29,856 nucleotides of DNA from Gonapodya sp. JEL0774 (lineage: Eukaryota; Monoblepharomycota; Monoblepharidomycetes; Monoblepharidales; Gonapodyaceae). The stretch's first letter is position 1, and every line of letters begins with the position of its first letter. The notes under the pieces were generated by a model, which ran no database searches, had not been told where the DNA came from, and saw only the letters and a list, made by a program, of their open reading frames with translations. A program made the position numbers and the translations under genes. Location of the stretch: the NCBI GenBank assembly GCA_027604505.1, contig JADIIX010000207.1, positions 1 through 29,856 of the forward strand, read 5' to 3'. Positions 1 to 11,784 of the stretch are shown in pieces.

Positions 1-1444
1 GGCAAATGGAGGCGGATCGACCGAGTAGTGGGGCACCAAATGTGGAATGACGGGGTGTGGGACGAGAATCAGGGTCCCGAGTGTATATGTATTCTGTGTG
101 TCCAGTCGCCTCGGACTGCTATGTGAGCGCGTCATACAAAAATATATCTACACTACACTACGTCCCGCACGTCGACTCAGTGGTCATACAACAGACCTCA
201 CTGTACAAGTTGCTAATGGCAGATTGGAGTTAACTCATGCGCTGCTTGTCTACAGGGTAGACAAATTGTTTGCAAGGTGAATTTTCAGGGAGATTTTATA
301 ACCTAACTTGCTGGATCAATTACACAAACTCACTCGTCACAATACTTGTGGCACCAAAGATTGTCCTCCACTGGCTCAAAACCTGTCCCACTACTCTGAC
401 AGTTTCTCTGCAGAGGCTGTAGTATATATCATACCCACCTGGCCAGCTGTTGAGTGCACAAGGCCATGCAACAATTGAAAACATTCCTCCAAGTCCATAA
501 CAAACATCGTCTCCTGCTCCAGTTTAACAAAGGTGCAATCTGAATCTCAATCTTGGCTACAGTCTTAGTCATCCATCCAGCTGTATGTGATCTGCTCTGT
601 CATTGTGAGTATCATGTCCTTCCTCATCTCTGGGAGCGCCTGTCATGACCAGAGAGACCCAGTTCAGCAACCACCTTTGCGTCTCACCTCTATGAGTGGC
701 AGATACATTTTCTCTTGAGCTTAATCTACAGCTTGATCTATACCATCCCCTTGTCTTGACAACCCACCATACTGCAGCAAGCAGTGTGGTGGTGGTGTCA
801 TCTCAGACTGCTCTTGTGGGAGCTTGTGCAGCCTGACAATGCTGTGGGGGCTGATGGCTACATGAGGTGAGTTTGCAGGGAAAGGACCCTGGTATATCAG
901 AATTGCAGCTCTGCCAAATTTTTGTATGTGGAAACTTGATGGAGTGAGGGGATTGAGTAGGGGAAACAAGTGTTGCATAATGTGAGCAGTCACTTCAAAC
1001 TTGCCACTTGTTGGTGGTTTCCACATTTAAAAGTGCATGCTCACTCTTTAGCTATGCATTCTTAGCCAAGGTCTTCTATAAATGTTGTGTTCTCATGACC
1101 TCTTACGAGCTTTCATTCCAACAAACACCCCAAATCTGACCTGGCTCCTAAGGTCCTGAGATTCATTGCAAGCAGAGGGGAGTTTTGGGTCCCACTTTGA
1201 AGCAAGGAGTTTTCCGCTGGGACACATTGCAAAGACAACCATTGGGAGGTGGACCAGAGTGACCAGTGTCTTAGACTGCAGAATGTACAGGAAAACATTG
1301 CAAAGAATTTGGTCAAGACTGAAACAGATTTAACTGCAGTCTACTTGAGTAGCTGTGTGTGAAATTGGTCCAGGTGTGACACTTTGTTGAGGAGGCTCAC
1401 AAAGAGGTCCCAAAGGGGGGTTCTGAGCATCAGTAGTAATGCAA

Positions 1445-1470
1445 CCCCCCCCCCCCCAAAAAAAAAAAAA
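1445..1470. repeat. C13-A13 homopolymer junction
   Basis: Thirteen C residues run directly into thirteen A residues. A second run of fourteen C lies at 1816-1829. Tracts like these are prone to slippage and sequencing error. Confidence 0.9.
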
Positions 1471-1730
1471 TATGACTGGATCAACTGCATAGACTATTTT
1501 GTGAAACTGAGTTTTCCAGGGAGGTCAACTAGTTTGGTGGTGCAGGAGGACCTAAAAGCCAGAAATACTGAAATTCCCACTAAACCAACCAAATACGGCA
1601 TAACAACAGTCTCAACCGATACTTCCAATTGCCCAGAGCAGCCAACAAAGCTGAGGTGTGGAACATCTCTGTGAGGCAGGCAACAAAAGGCCTACACGTT
1701 GGCGTTCCCCCCACCAGAACTCTCTTGCTT

Positions 1731-1806
1731 CTTTCTGAAACATGGTCATCGCATTCCAAAGCCTGTTTCTTTCTGAAACATAATCATGGTGTTCCAAATC
1801 CGCATT
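1731..1806. repeat. Two-unit tandem repeat, 38-bp period
   Basis: A unit starting CTTTCTGAAACAT at 1731 recurs at 1769 with a 38-bp period and several substitutions (both units end in ATTCCAAA / GTTCCAAA type sequence). No coding meaning is visible. Confidence 0.75.
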
Positions 1807-2984
1807 TGCACTGCGCCCCCCCCCCCCCCTCTCACCCTGTTCTGGTACGTTGGCACCTTGCAGAACTGCTCTTAAACAGTTTCTGAGATGGTTTGAGGCT
1901 GATCACGCCCTGATGCCTCTCTGTCAGCCTATCCTATGAATTGCAGTATCACATCATCTGATCCCCACCCAGCGTCTTCTGTTCTCCCCAACGTAGGAAC
2001 ACCGCCTATGCCGCCCAATGTTTGGGTATGACTTTTTAGCTCCGCTCAGAGAAAGTGAGACTGTCCCTGAGGCACCTCCCTTGCACACTTACTTTGATGC
2101 TGATCGATGACTACCTGGGCTAGTGCTTGGGTTGTTGCCCCCCCTTCCTGTCCTCTCTTGCTCATTTCCCATTCCCACCCCAACATTTGTCCTGCTGTCC
2201 CTCAGGGGAATCTGCAGGAACTGTCTTCTCCACATGTGCCAACCAACCTTCCCCTGCAGAAATTTGCACACTCCATGATGTGCTTGCTGAGGCAACTGTT
2301 GCTACAGCAGCTAGCCCAGTGGTCACTCCCACTCCAGATTTACCGCCTGCTCTGCTAGGTGGAGGACTGATCTTTTTTAACCCCCTCCCCCAAAAATCCT
2401 GTGCTACAGTCTCCCCTGTCACCTTCCTAACAATCAGCATGGATAATCTATTTTTGTGGATCACTGACCTTGTCTCACAGGTTATCTTTCTTGGAGGTCA
2501 TTTGAACAGGATCACGGTGCCTGCCCTCAGTGGGGATGGATTGGGATTTGATGTCTTCTCTTGTCAATGACAATGCTTTGAGGGATATCCAAGGGGCAGC
2601 AACAGACACTTAGATTTCTAGCAACATTTCTATGCTGGGCATCTCAACCCACAATCTTTCGTTATCCATTCTCCTGAATATACAAGACACGGGGCTCTGC
2701 TTCCCTGTCCCTGATGCTTAAATCTTTTGTTTTGGAATGAGGATCTGCACCAATCAAACCCAGTGAGTAACTTGTCTCTGATCAAGAGTTCCTGGCTCAA
2801 TTGGTACCTGTGTGCATTCTAAGTCATCCACATGCTACACCCGGCTCAGACAATCACAGCAAGTGGGTAATGCCAAGTCCTCTTGTGATATCCTACTCTG
2901 TGAGTGCTGGAGGAGCAGGATGCAACCTCAAACCCAGCAAAGATAAAGTGGAGTTGTTTTGAGAACATGCAGGTAGTCTGGCAG

Positions 2985-3725
2985 TTGGGGTACTCTGGGA
3001 TCTCTGGATCAACTTTGTTGACACCCTTTGCCTAAGGTTACTGACCTTCAGACTTCTGAAAATCCTTGGGATTGCTGAGCTATAATACTCTCAACGCTTA
3101 AACTAGATAAATTGTTGTGATATGCCCACTGCAAATGTGGCATCTTTCATATCCAATATCTCCAAATTGGGGGAAAACACTGCACCAATGCTTGGATGGC
3201 AAGTTGTGGCAAGTTTAGGAGATGGAGTACCACTGTATTGTCTACCTGCACTAATTCTACTTCATTCCATGGACAGATTTCTTGAAAGATGGGCAATTAG
3301 CAAGGTTTTACTCTCAACCCTCTTGGAGTTTGTCTGCCTCAAACAAAGCTGCGTCTAAACTTGCTTCATTGTCAGTTCCAGCATCTTGTTCAAGTTCTTG
3401 GGGACTCCAATTGTGGCGGTGCAGATGGACCTAAAAGTTCCACCCAGCATCACCACAATTCAATGTGATAATGCCCTCCTAAAAGTGTATGGTCAAAGAG
3501 GTCTTCCAACTTTGTCCTAGCTTTGCGTGGGAAGAACTCATATCAGATTGACCAAGAGATATGAACCACTAGAACTGCTGAGGACATTTTGCTGACAGTG
3601 GCTACATGAGTTGCAGGTTAAATTGGAGGCCTTGTGGACTTAATTGACACTGGGAAGCAATTTTGTCAGTGTTTTTGTGGAGGAAAAGCTGGATGTGGAA
3701 GGTGGGAAGGGACAGTGAGGTGCCA
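2985..3725 (+). repeat. Left arm of a large imperfect inverted repeat
   Basis: This arm aligns, with indels and perhaps 25-30% divergence, to the reverse complement of about 4055-4800. Perfect anchor blocks in order are 3053-3063 with 4736-4746, 3375-3392 with 4406-4423 (18 bp) and 3620-3638 with 4127-4145 (19 bp). The sum of paired coordinates stays near 7765-7799, so the arms are collinear around a centre near 3890. Read on the plus strand, the inner part contains a frame with GGLVDLIDTGKQ, resembling the retroelement aspartic-protease D-T/S-G region. Stops interrupt it. Confidence 0.8.
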
Positions 3726-4054
3726 CATTGCCTCAAGTCCCTTCAGCGTGTCTTTCGGCCAGCCATGAATGTTGACTGGATTGCTGATACCATATGGGAC
3801 TAACCCTTTGGAATACCAGCTTGGAATTCATTGGATCCAGGCAAACAGAGAAGATACTCAAACCTTGCGCCCAGTATGTGTGGCCACAGCTCAAAGGGGG
3901 ACTGTCACCCTGTGACTACCCCTTCCACAGTCAGGTAGCTCTGGTGTGAGGGGACAGTTGCAGATGTGGCACTGTAGTACTTAGCACAGGGCCTCCAGAC
4001 CTTCCTCATTGTTAGCACCATGGGTCTGCAGGTGAGTATTTGTCTCTCGTGCCA

Positions 4055-4800
4055 CTGTGTCTCCCCACCTTCCACACGATCCTACCACAAACACACCCAC
4101 ACATTTGCTTCCCTGTCGCAATCGCATCCACAAGGCCTCCAATTTGGCCTTCTACTTGTAAAGGCACTGTAGGCAAAATCTCCCTGGCAATTGTAGTTGG
4201 TTTGTCACTTTCGGTTGATCCGATTGTAGTTCCTCTGACACAAATCTGGGATGACATTGGAAGACCTCGCTAACCATATGCTTTCAGGAGGGCTTCCCAG
4301 GACTGCATCACATTGAAGTTGTGGTGATGCCTGGTGGAACTTTTAATTCCATCTGCACTGCCACAATCAAACTGGCTGAAAATGAAAGTTGATTCCCCAA
4401 GAACCTGAACAAGATGCTGGAACTGGCGCAGAAGTGAGTTGTAGGCAGCTTTGTTGGAGGCAAAATACTTTGAGACTGCTCAAAAGTGGAACTTTGCGAA
4501 TTGATTGTCTTTGGAGAAATCTATCTGCAGAATGAAGTAAATATCATGTGCATAGACAATACATTGGTACTCCATGTCCCAAACTTGCCAGATCTGGCCA
4601 TCCAGGCATTTGTGTGATGTTTCCCCAGTTTGCGGTGATTGAATGTAGGAGATTCTGCACAGGCTGCAGTGAGTGTATCTCAACAACTTGTCAAGCTTGG
4701 ACCTTTGACAGTAAAATGGGTCTGCAATCTCGAGTATTTTCAGAAGCGTAAAGGTGAGGTGACCTTTGGCAAATAGTGTTGACGAGGTGGATCCCAAGAA
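4055..4800 (-). repeat. Right arm of the imperfect inverted repeat
   Basis: Reverse complement of the 2985-3725 arm. Its minus-strand frame (4012-4257) contains ILPTVPLQVEGQIGGLVDA, which resembles the start of the aspartic protease of basidiomycete Ty3/gypsy-type retroelements, where an L-x-V-x-G segment precedes the catalytic Asp turn. Here the catalytic triad reads A-T-G instead of D-T-G, so it would be inactive. About 330 bp of unpaired sequence separates the arms. The arrangement could be two diverged copies of one family inserted head to head, or an old foldback element. The protease assignment is from memory and is weaker than the repeat itself. Confidence 0.75.
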
Positions 4801-7800
4801 CCTCAGTCACTGACCTGCCTCTGTTTTCCTGAAATACTCTGTCCTTTCTTCACCAGGCTGAGGATTGTGACTTGCTCCTTGAGCCCTCTCAGAGAAGGAG
4901 AGATGTGCGCAAGTAGCATGTGACGAACATTTTCAAACGATGATGACAGGGATATTTGTGCCAGACCTGCTGCGTTGACAGCATTCAATATTCTGGTCCA
5001 ATTGTGCTCTTGTTCTGCTGATTGAGGATCCCCTGAAGCATTTGCTGGAATAGCAGAAGTCTAATCAAGAGGACTTGCTAAAGTGTAAACATCAAAATGG
5101 TGACTTCTTGCTGTGGAATTCCAGGTTGTGGGGACAACCAGTGTCTGCAGTGCTGGTTGAGGAGTGACTCTCACTGTTTTGTGTACCAAGGTCGACAATC
5201 TGTGCGAATGAGAAAGACAAAAGTCATGAAACAAGAACATTCGCCACCAACAATACTTGACAAGAATACAATGAAATCCAGGACTCACAAGTTTTTCTGG
5301 TTGTTTGAATTGCAACTAGAGGACTGAAGCTGGACAAGAAAACCGTGTGGTCAGCTGAGGGGGTGCTGGATTGCAATGCAGTGTACATACTCCGGCATCT
5401 GGATTGCCAATTGTCAAGTTCTCTTGATAGTTTTTGGAATAGTTTCTGAGAGATTTTACGACCTGCTCTTTGAACTTGAGTTCTTCAACGAGAGGCTCGA
5501 GCAATTCTAGGCACTCTTATGCAAGACTGAGTTGCTTGAATCCACTCAGCGTAGCATCCAATATCTTTTGATTGAGATTGAGTGTAAATCTTGCATGGCA
5601 GGAATTTTCCATTGCTCAGTCTGTAAAAAGCACCAAGCAGGGGATTGCAGATCTCAACCGGGAAAAAGTTTGGCTTAGCACATAATTCAGAGTCCACCAA
5701 AACTAGAGCAAGATTTCAAGTGCCTGATTTTCCACAAAGTTCTTCAGCTCATTCACCACATAAAGCTTCAATATCTCTGGAAGCATTGCCACAACCAAAA
5801 ATGCATGTCGCTGCGTTGGTGCAATGACGGCATGGTGTTTCAAACACCGTACTTGCAGATTGAATAGCACAAGAGCAACATCTCCTTGACGTGATTCAAT
5901 TGGGCATACCTTCAATTTGCTGATCATGGATGTAAGGTGCAATTGCTCGGAGAGAACACCCTCTCACTGATTTGAGCGGCACCATCTCGCCTCTCCAGCT
6001 CCACTTCTGCATCTAAGCCACTTAACTAAGAGAGAACACCATTCACCATTACAGCAGACGGCAGAGCGCCAAATGCATGATTGGTGAGTGGTCGGAGGAC
6101 TGCAAGCTCATCTCGAAGGAATACACTCACAGAAAAGTGCGCTGACCAACTCAGGGTAGGAAAGAAGTTAATCAGAGGCCCAAAAACTATAGACACAAGG
6201 ACAGAAGAATGTATAATGTTGCCTGTGTTGGCAATTGTCTGTTGGAAGAGCTGAAAATTTATCACTTCTGTACGTTGCTGGGCTGGGTCCTGAAAAAGGT
6301 CGTAGAATTTCTTGATGCTTGATTTGAAATATCATCCAATAAAGTCGAGTGAGGGGCGACTCCTGCAAATGGGAGGGCAAGTTCTGCGCCCTGTACCTCA
6401 GCCAGCTCCACGGATTTCTTTGGTGTTTTCTTCCTGCTCTCACCATAAAATGTACTTAAATGGACTTCCATCCTGCCCAAACACAGTTTCCATGTTTTTC
6501 CGAAGGTTTGTATTGGTCACGTCTGCAGATGCTGAAGCAATGGAAGGTCCGCGTGTGAGATGGGACCAAGGGGAAGGGAAGTGATCGTGAGTCTATCACA
6601 ACATAAATGTTTGTAGCTATGGAACATCTCACTCCAAAACAATCCATTTGATCCCCAATAGATGCGCTTCACTACCTCTGGCATCTGCCGATCAATCTTG
6701 TCTGCCATATTTGCAACAGGTTTACTCAAGGTCAGTCGCTTTTGGTCCCCACCCACGGTGGAATTCAGAGCAGTCGGTCCAGCCAGGAGGATGCAAAGAT
6801 CCTTGAGCTGGCCAGGTAATTTCAATTTTGCATGTAAACTGTCCCGAAATGTGGAGAGGACTTTGAGTTCAAACACTGTCGTGGCCCCCACAAAACATTC
6901 CAAACCCTTGGTATCGGGTTCCTCAGGTACTCGCATGGTCAATTTGTTGTTTTGGTCCACTTGTTTTCCTTGACCTCTCTCTCTGCAGAAGCCTCCCTCC
7001 TCGCAACACCTTAAAGAAATTCAGATACCTAGTGTACTCATCCACAGCAATGACCTCCAAGGCCCTCTCCACTCCATCCATTTGTATGATCACTCCTGGG
7101 TACAGCACTGCATACATGCTGCTGTCTGCACATTGTCCCGGCTTTTCGAATTTTTTTTGTACCAAGTCAGGTGGCGAAGGGAAGGTCTGTGCAGAAGAGA
7201 TCCCCCATGGTGCGAGCAGCGGCGCTTATATCTTGTGGGGAGGCCCTCACACTGGTAGTACACCCAAAGGCTTAGACTTGTGCACCTGGATGGGACAGAA
7301 GGGTGGACATTACCATTGGTGAGTGCAGGAACCTGACGCAGCCAAGGTTGTGTGATCTCACAAATTTTTACGTACCTAGCTATTGCTTCCATCTACCCGC
7401 TGACATTTCCCACTCGTATGTTGTACATTTCTGTCTCATATTGAGGTATGGGGATTGATGTGATTGGATTGTCCAGAAGTGATTGTACAATGTGCCCCCT
7501 TCTGTGACCCCAAGGAGGTCATGTCCTGAAGTCAGAGGAAACCTGGAACGGAAATGTACAAATGTCGAGACAGACAATACACAGCGCTGACGTTCCTACC
7601 TGGAATGGAAGCGCTACTAGTCAAACCCAAAGAACTACTCCCACTGGTCTACAACACCCCGTGCAGCAGCTGCACTACAAACAACCCCTAAGACAACAAT
7701 GACTCCTTCATCATCTAACTAACCCAACTCTGATCTAGCAGTAAGCCTAGCATGTCACCAAAGGTGACACCTTCCCTCAAAGTGATCTTTCTATCTGAAA

Positions 7801-7906
7801 GCCTCGAGTTGACTCCTCCACGATGGCATCAACGTTCCTACCACTGTCAGTATAGTCCATGGCTGAAGTGAAGCTCGACTTGATGTTGCAATGTTAAGTA
7901 AATGAT

Positions 7907-8410
7907 TCACGATCTATCCAGCAAATGCCTGTACAACTGACTCTGGAATAGGCGAAGTGATACTCCCACAGAGTTCTTTGCACTTTTGCACAATACAGAG
8001 TAGTATTTGTATGGACTCCCCATGAGCTTACCTGCACATCCTTTTAGTCTGTCCTTGTGAAGGACGCTCCGCACTTCTAGGACCCGATTTATATTGTCTA
8101 TTGACTTTGTAATTGCATCCTGGATGAGAAGAGTGTTTGTGTTCAGATTTGTCAACTTCTCGTTCAGCAAGTAGCTCTTCAGCTCTCTGATCCTCTTGGT
8201 GCCCTTATTGCATGCATTATTCAGGTGAGTGATCAGATTCTCATACTGTTTTGTCTTGTGGTGCATTGTGCGTGCAGTGAAATGTGTGCAGTTGAGAGAG
8301 TTTTGGTGTGCACGCAAGGAAAAACAGGCAGGGAGATAGAAAAGGATAGATTGGAAAAGAGGAATGAAAAGAGGCAAGCAAAGGTATGTAGTGGTGCTAA
8401 CAGTATACAT
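7907..8410 (-). other. Open frame of unknown status in repeat region
   Basis: A 167-codon minus-strand frame with a hydrophobic start followed by a lysine- and asparagine-rich, helical-looking stretch. I recognise no family. It lies in CpG-poor debris without a convincing start or splice partners, so it may be a repeat fragment or chance. A comparable 147-codon minus frame lies at 6517-6960. Confidence 0.2.
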
Positions 8411-8899
8411 CTTGGAGTGTGGCCAATGGTACTCCTAACGATTGTTTCCAGTTGATTTGAGACATATACCAGCAGAAAGAGAATGGAATTAGATTATTAC
8501 GTATCAGAGACATATTTCACAACGTATTGAATCTATAAAACGGCTCCTGTTCCTTGCATCCTCATGGTTCAAGTTGTGTCTCTCCCTTTGAAACAAACAA
8601 AATTCCACACATTTGGGCCAGCTGACAGCATTGCATGGTAATGCACAGTAGATTTCGGCCCTCAATTGGAGGGAAATTGGCAGGGTGGTCTGGAATTGCT
8701 CATTCTCACCAATTCTGTGATCGTTCAGTTGGAATCCTTCTGCTTTCCAGTGTTAAATCTTGTCCAAAGGCAAGTAGTGGGTAAAAGCTCAGAAAGCGCG
8801 CAACAAAAGAGCCGTGGATGGCTAGGTGCTCTCTGAATTCAATTGTGAATTTTTTTGTTGATATGTCTTCCTGAACAAATGAGGCAATGAACACAGTTT

Positions 8900-9279
8900 C
8901 TTGGATAAACCAGGCAGCATCACATGACTTTTCTCATGAATTTATCCCCCACTCAACCAAACAACTCCTTTGTACCACTTTTTTCCGTACGGCTACAAAA
9001 ACACGTTGCACATCTTCTTTATTGCACTTCAGGCAAAGGTGGAGAAGGTTATGATTTACGATTTGAAAGAGAGCCAAGGTCAGACACTCACATCATTGAC
9101 TTTCAAGCCGCCGTAGAGGGGTCGTTCTCCCCTACGATCGTAAGCTATTCAACGAGCCTCTCCCGATATCAGGTTGTGGGGAAGGTGGAGATCCGTCAGG
9201 AGCGGAATGAGCCAGAACAGCAGCAACTATAAAAATGTTATATATATTTTATCAGGATGTTTCAGAAGCAGATGAATTT
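8900..9279. other. Boundary of repeat debris and gene island
   Basis: CpG rises from almost none to several per 60 bases between about 8940 and 9180. A plus-strand frame (8924-9232) is open but unrecognised. I see no gene that can be supported here. Confidence 0.4.
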
Positions 9280-9352
9280 GCTCCTCTAGCTCAGTCGGCA
9301 GAGCACGGTGCTAATAACGCCGCGGTCACAGGTTCGATCCCTGTGGGGAGCA
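9280..9352 (+). tRNA. tRNA-Ile (anticodon AAT), intronless
   Basis: The 73-nt sequence folds into a standard cloverleaf. The acceptor stem GCTCCTC pairs with GGGGAGC (one G-T pair), the D stem GCTC with GAGC, the anticodon stem CGGTG with CGCCG around loop CTAATAA, and the T stem ACAGG with CCTGT around loop TTCGATC. The anticodon AAT is at 9313-9315, read as IAU after deamination, so the charge is isoleucine. The discriminator base is A. The internal B box GGTTCGATCC is at 9331-9340 and the A box lies in the D-arm region (about 9287-9298). A T4 run at 9354-9357 is the RNA polymerase III terminator. CCA is not encoded, as expected for a eukaryote. Confidence 0.96.
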
Positions 9353-9353
9353 C

Positions 9354-9357
9354 TTTT
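9354..9357 (+). terminator. RNA polymerase III T4 terminator
   Basis: TTTT begins two bases after the tRNA-Ile discriminator base, the usual minimal Pol III stop. Confidence 0.8.
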
Positions 9358-10240
9358 GCATCTGGGGTTTGGAGACGCACTGTCTCACGGTGAGTGTCAC
9401 TTCAAAAACAATTTTTCTCATTCAAACTGACCGGGAGTCAGTTTTTCGTTTTTGTGTTTTTTAAACCCTTCACCACATTCCCCCCCCGCCGTCATATCAG
9501 GTGGGATCAGCAGCAGGAAGCCGGGGTTGTGGCCGGACTGACATTCTTGCCAGCGTCTGTTCATTCCGGGCGCAGGTGCGGTTTTGTGTTATTGTGTGGA
9601 CTTTCACCGTCATCTTTCCAGCGCCGTCTGCACATAATTCACATCCGCCCAAGAATCTAAAACATCCACCCTCGTATTGGTTCGGAAAAACATATGATAA
9701 GAAAAAGAAGAAGAGGCAAGAATTGGCGTGGAGCCGTGTTCTCTATCAGCATTGTGTGAAATATCGCGCTATGGTCTTTGGTACGGTCACCTTCGTCCCT
9801 CGCACAGCCATCGCACGTGGCAAGTCGCACCCATTTCTCTCCTACTGCAATGCAATTGGTACTAACTTACATGCGAAAAACAAGATGCTCATGTGTATAT
9901 TACCTCTCGTGAGACCTCCACGTCAAGTCAGTTTCACCAGTTCGCGTGAACTCAACTCTCAACATTACTGGTGAACAAATATGTACACATAATGACTCCT
10001 CCTGCATGATCTACACACAATACTCCAAAGTTTCATTGTATCGGAATCAGCATTTACCTCTGTTGTCCTTTGTCGTCTGTCGCCTTCGCAACTTCAGAAC
10101 CACGCAACTCTTTCTTGTTCCTCCTATTATCCCGTGGTAGCCCTCGCAAGTCCTCCTCTATTCTTGTGTCTTTTGCATCATGCTGTAAGTGGACCTCTTG
10201 GTTGACCTCGCGGACTCTGCTCGATACCAAATTCTGATCG
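9358..10240. other. Intergenic; unrecognised open frame only
   Basis: Between the tRNA and the end of TSR3 the longest frame is on the plus strand (9501-9974), with a KKKKKRQ basic patch. It has no recognisable domain, and its start and splice structure are unclear. A C8 tract lies at 9481-9488. CpG content is gene-like, so an unrecognised short gene or the untranslated end of a neighbour is possible. Confidence 0.3.
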
Positions 10241-11605
10241 TCATCTGCTCTCTTGCTCTCGTCCCTTTTCTTCTCCTCTTCTTCGGGCATTCTCCTCGAC
10301 TTCTTGTGCGTGCTCAGCTTCTTCATCCTCCTCGCCGTCGTCCTCCTCCTCCTCGTCGCTCACTCCCCCCTCTTCTTCCGCGTCCTCCTCTTCACTGTCC
10401 TCCCCAGCATTTGCGTCTTCCTGTTCATGCTCCTCCGCAGAATCCTCGTCTTCATCGTCAGAGCTCTGTTGAAGCTCCCACGTCCGTCGAGACTTGCCCA
10501 TTCTTCCCCGGTGATTCTCATTCCTCTCCAGGCCCGCGTCCAAGTCGTCGTCGTCGTCATCCGAGTCCCGGGCTTCACCGTCACCATCCGACGCCCGATT
10601 CTTTTCACTTCGACGAGCCTCTCGCTCCGCTTCAAGGGAGGCAAGATGTTCGCTCTGAACATCCAGAAGCGCTGCTGAGGTCGGTGCAGCCGCGTAGGCA
10701 TCGAGCAGCTCCCTGGTGCAAACAGCGATGAAGGATGACGAACCAGGAATCTCACATGTATTCCAACTGAGTATAAGCTACCCACTCACCCATTGATTTC
10801 CCAGAATCCCTCACCCCACGTGAACGCATCAAGCACCTTACGTGCTTCCGTCTGGTAGCCGGTAATATACATGGCAGCGGCAAGAGCTTCGGCACAATTA
10901 AGTTTGAACGGCCGACCATAGTTGACAGGATTCGCAGCGAGGAGATACGGAACTGTTCAAAGTGTCAAGCGAAGACCATAAGGTAAAAGCCATCGCCAGA
11001 GGAGTAAAATGCAACTATTGATTGAGAAACACGTGCAAGCCCATAACACTCACGAAGCCTCTCATTCTGCGACTTTATACGATCAAATGGCACCTCGTCT
11101 ATCCTCTTCCAGCTCGCTTCAACTACGGCAACGCCTGCTCGGGACACCGCCTCTCTATCCTCCACTGAAACAACTCGCTTTCCTGCAGGCGAGACGACAA
11201 TTCCGTGGAATCGCGGACCTCCAATCCGTAAATTTTTCAGCACCCCGAGTCGCGCAAGCTTGGCACCAGAGCATCGACGAGGATCGCAGTGGTGGAAATC
11301 CCACATGGCGACTATGACGGAATCACGAAGTGAGTCCAAGAGATTGACGCGGTTAAACCACCCAAGGGAAACGAAGCTCAAACGCACCGGGGAACGGAAA
11401 CTTATACCGAGATCGCTGATGTCTGGAAGCAAACGTGGAAAGAATCAATCGTCCTGAGGGACGTACTCAGCTGTCGTTTGAAATGGACTCACGCTTCTCC
11501 TGGCTCCACATCTCGCTCGTCTCCTTCGGTTCCGTTTCCAGTAGCGCGTCGCCTATGTTTTTCCTTGACCCTACTTGCGTGTTTTTCTTTGTGTTTTCCT
11601 CCCAT
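10241..11605 (-). CDS. tsr3: 18S rRNA aminocarboxypropyltransferase Tsr3
   Basis: Tsr3 transfers the 3-amino-3-carboxypropyl group of SAM to N1-methylpseudouridine in the 18S rRNA P-site loop, a late cytoplasmic step of 40S maturation. Five exons join in phase: 11605-11493, 11422-11388, 11311-11054, 10952-10790 and 10712-10241, giving 346 aa. Introns are 70, 76, 101 and 77 nt with GT-AG ends. The start MGGKHKEKH matches the basic N-terminus usual in fungi. Hallmarks are [15 protein letters not shown] (residues 51-65), [16 protein letters not shown], and [20 protein letters not shown] leading into GEGFWEIN (ending at 189). Residues 190-346 form a very acidic Asp/Glu tail, longer than the catalytic part needs; yeast Tsr3 also carries an acidic extension. 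The gene is divergent from the plus-strand gene beginning near 11.8 kb, with under 200 bp between them. The identification is secure; the exon 1-2 junction is the least certain. Confidence 0.95.
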
Positions 11606-11784
11606 GCGGAAGTGGACGAGTGGATGAGGTCAAAAGAAACCAATCCCGATGTGGTGCAACGACTTATCATCACTAAATTGGGTCCCCTCTTCTCACAGGA
11701 ACAAGCAAAGGACGGACTTTATAACAACGTATGGCATATCTTTTTGAAGCAGCGAGATAATGTATTGGAACCTTCGAGATTTTA
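11606..11784. promoter_or_regulatory. Probable bidirectional promoter region
   Basis: About 180 bp lies between the Tsr3 start (minus) and the first supported exon of the plus-strand gene. A plus frame runs through it (from an ATG at 11624) but cannot be spliced in phase to the next exon, so I treat the stretch as mainly regulatory. No named motif is claimed. Confidence 0.35.

Larger units (their letters stand above)
1..8900. other. CpG-poor, gene-less region of decayed repeats
   Basis: No intact gene can be supported here. Open frames are short, lie in all six frames, and do not join through consistent splice sites. CpG is strongly depleted: by eye about 2 CpG in 2101-2400 and 2 in 3121-3420, against about 24 in 22681-22980 inside the gene island. 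The recognisable content is an imperfect inverted repeat (2985-4800), a retroelement-protease-like segment inside it, homopolymer tracts and a short tandem repeat. The first 180 bases are richer in CpG and may be a different or younger sequence. Frames at 6517-6960 and 7907-8410 on the minus strand are the longest but match nothing I recognise. I read the whole stretch as old transposable-element debris. Confidence 0.7.

Noticed and set aside
1-180. End of a retrotransposon LTR with primer-binding site
   Set aside because: The TATA-like, CpG-containing sequence and a TGGTCATA motif are suggestive, but no partner LTR, clean terminal dinucleotides or convincing tRNA complement is visible in the window.
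6517-6960. Intact 147-codon gene on the minus strand
   Set aside because: Open and somewhat coding-like, but no family, no splice partners and a CpG-poor context; left as debris.
6923-7165. Copia-type integrase remnant on the minus strand
   Set aside because: A stretch reading VDEYTRYLNFFKV resembles the D-x-Y-S-R-Y region, but no other integrase residues or zinc motif align, so it is not supportable.
10189-10731. Long plus-strand open frames opposite the Tsr3 tail
   Set aside because: They are Leu/Pro/Arg-rich antisense shadows of the acidic repeat-like Tsr3 C-terminus.
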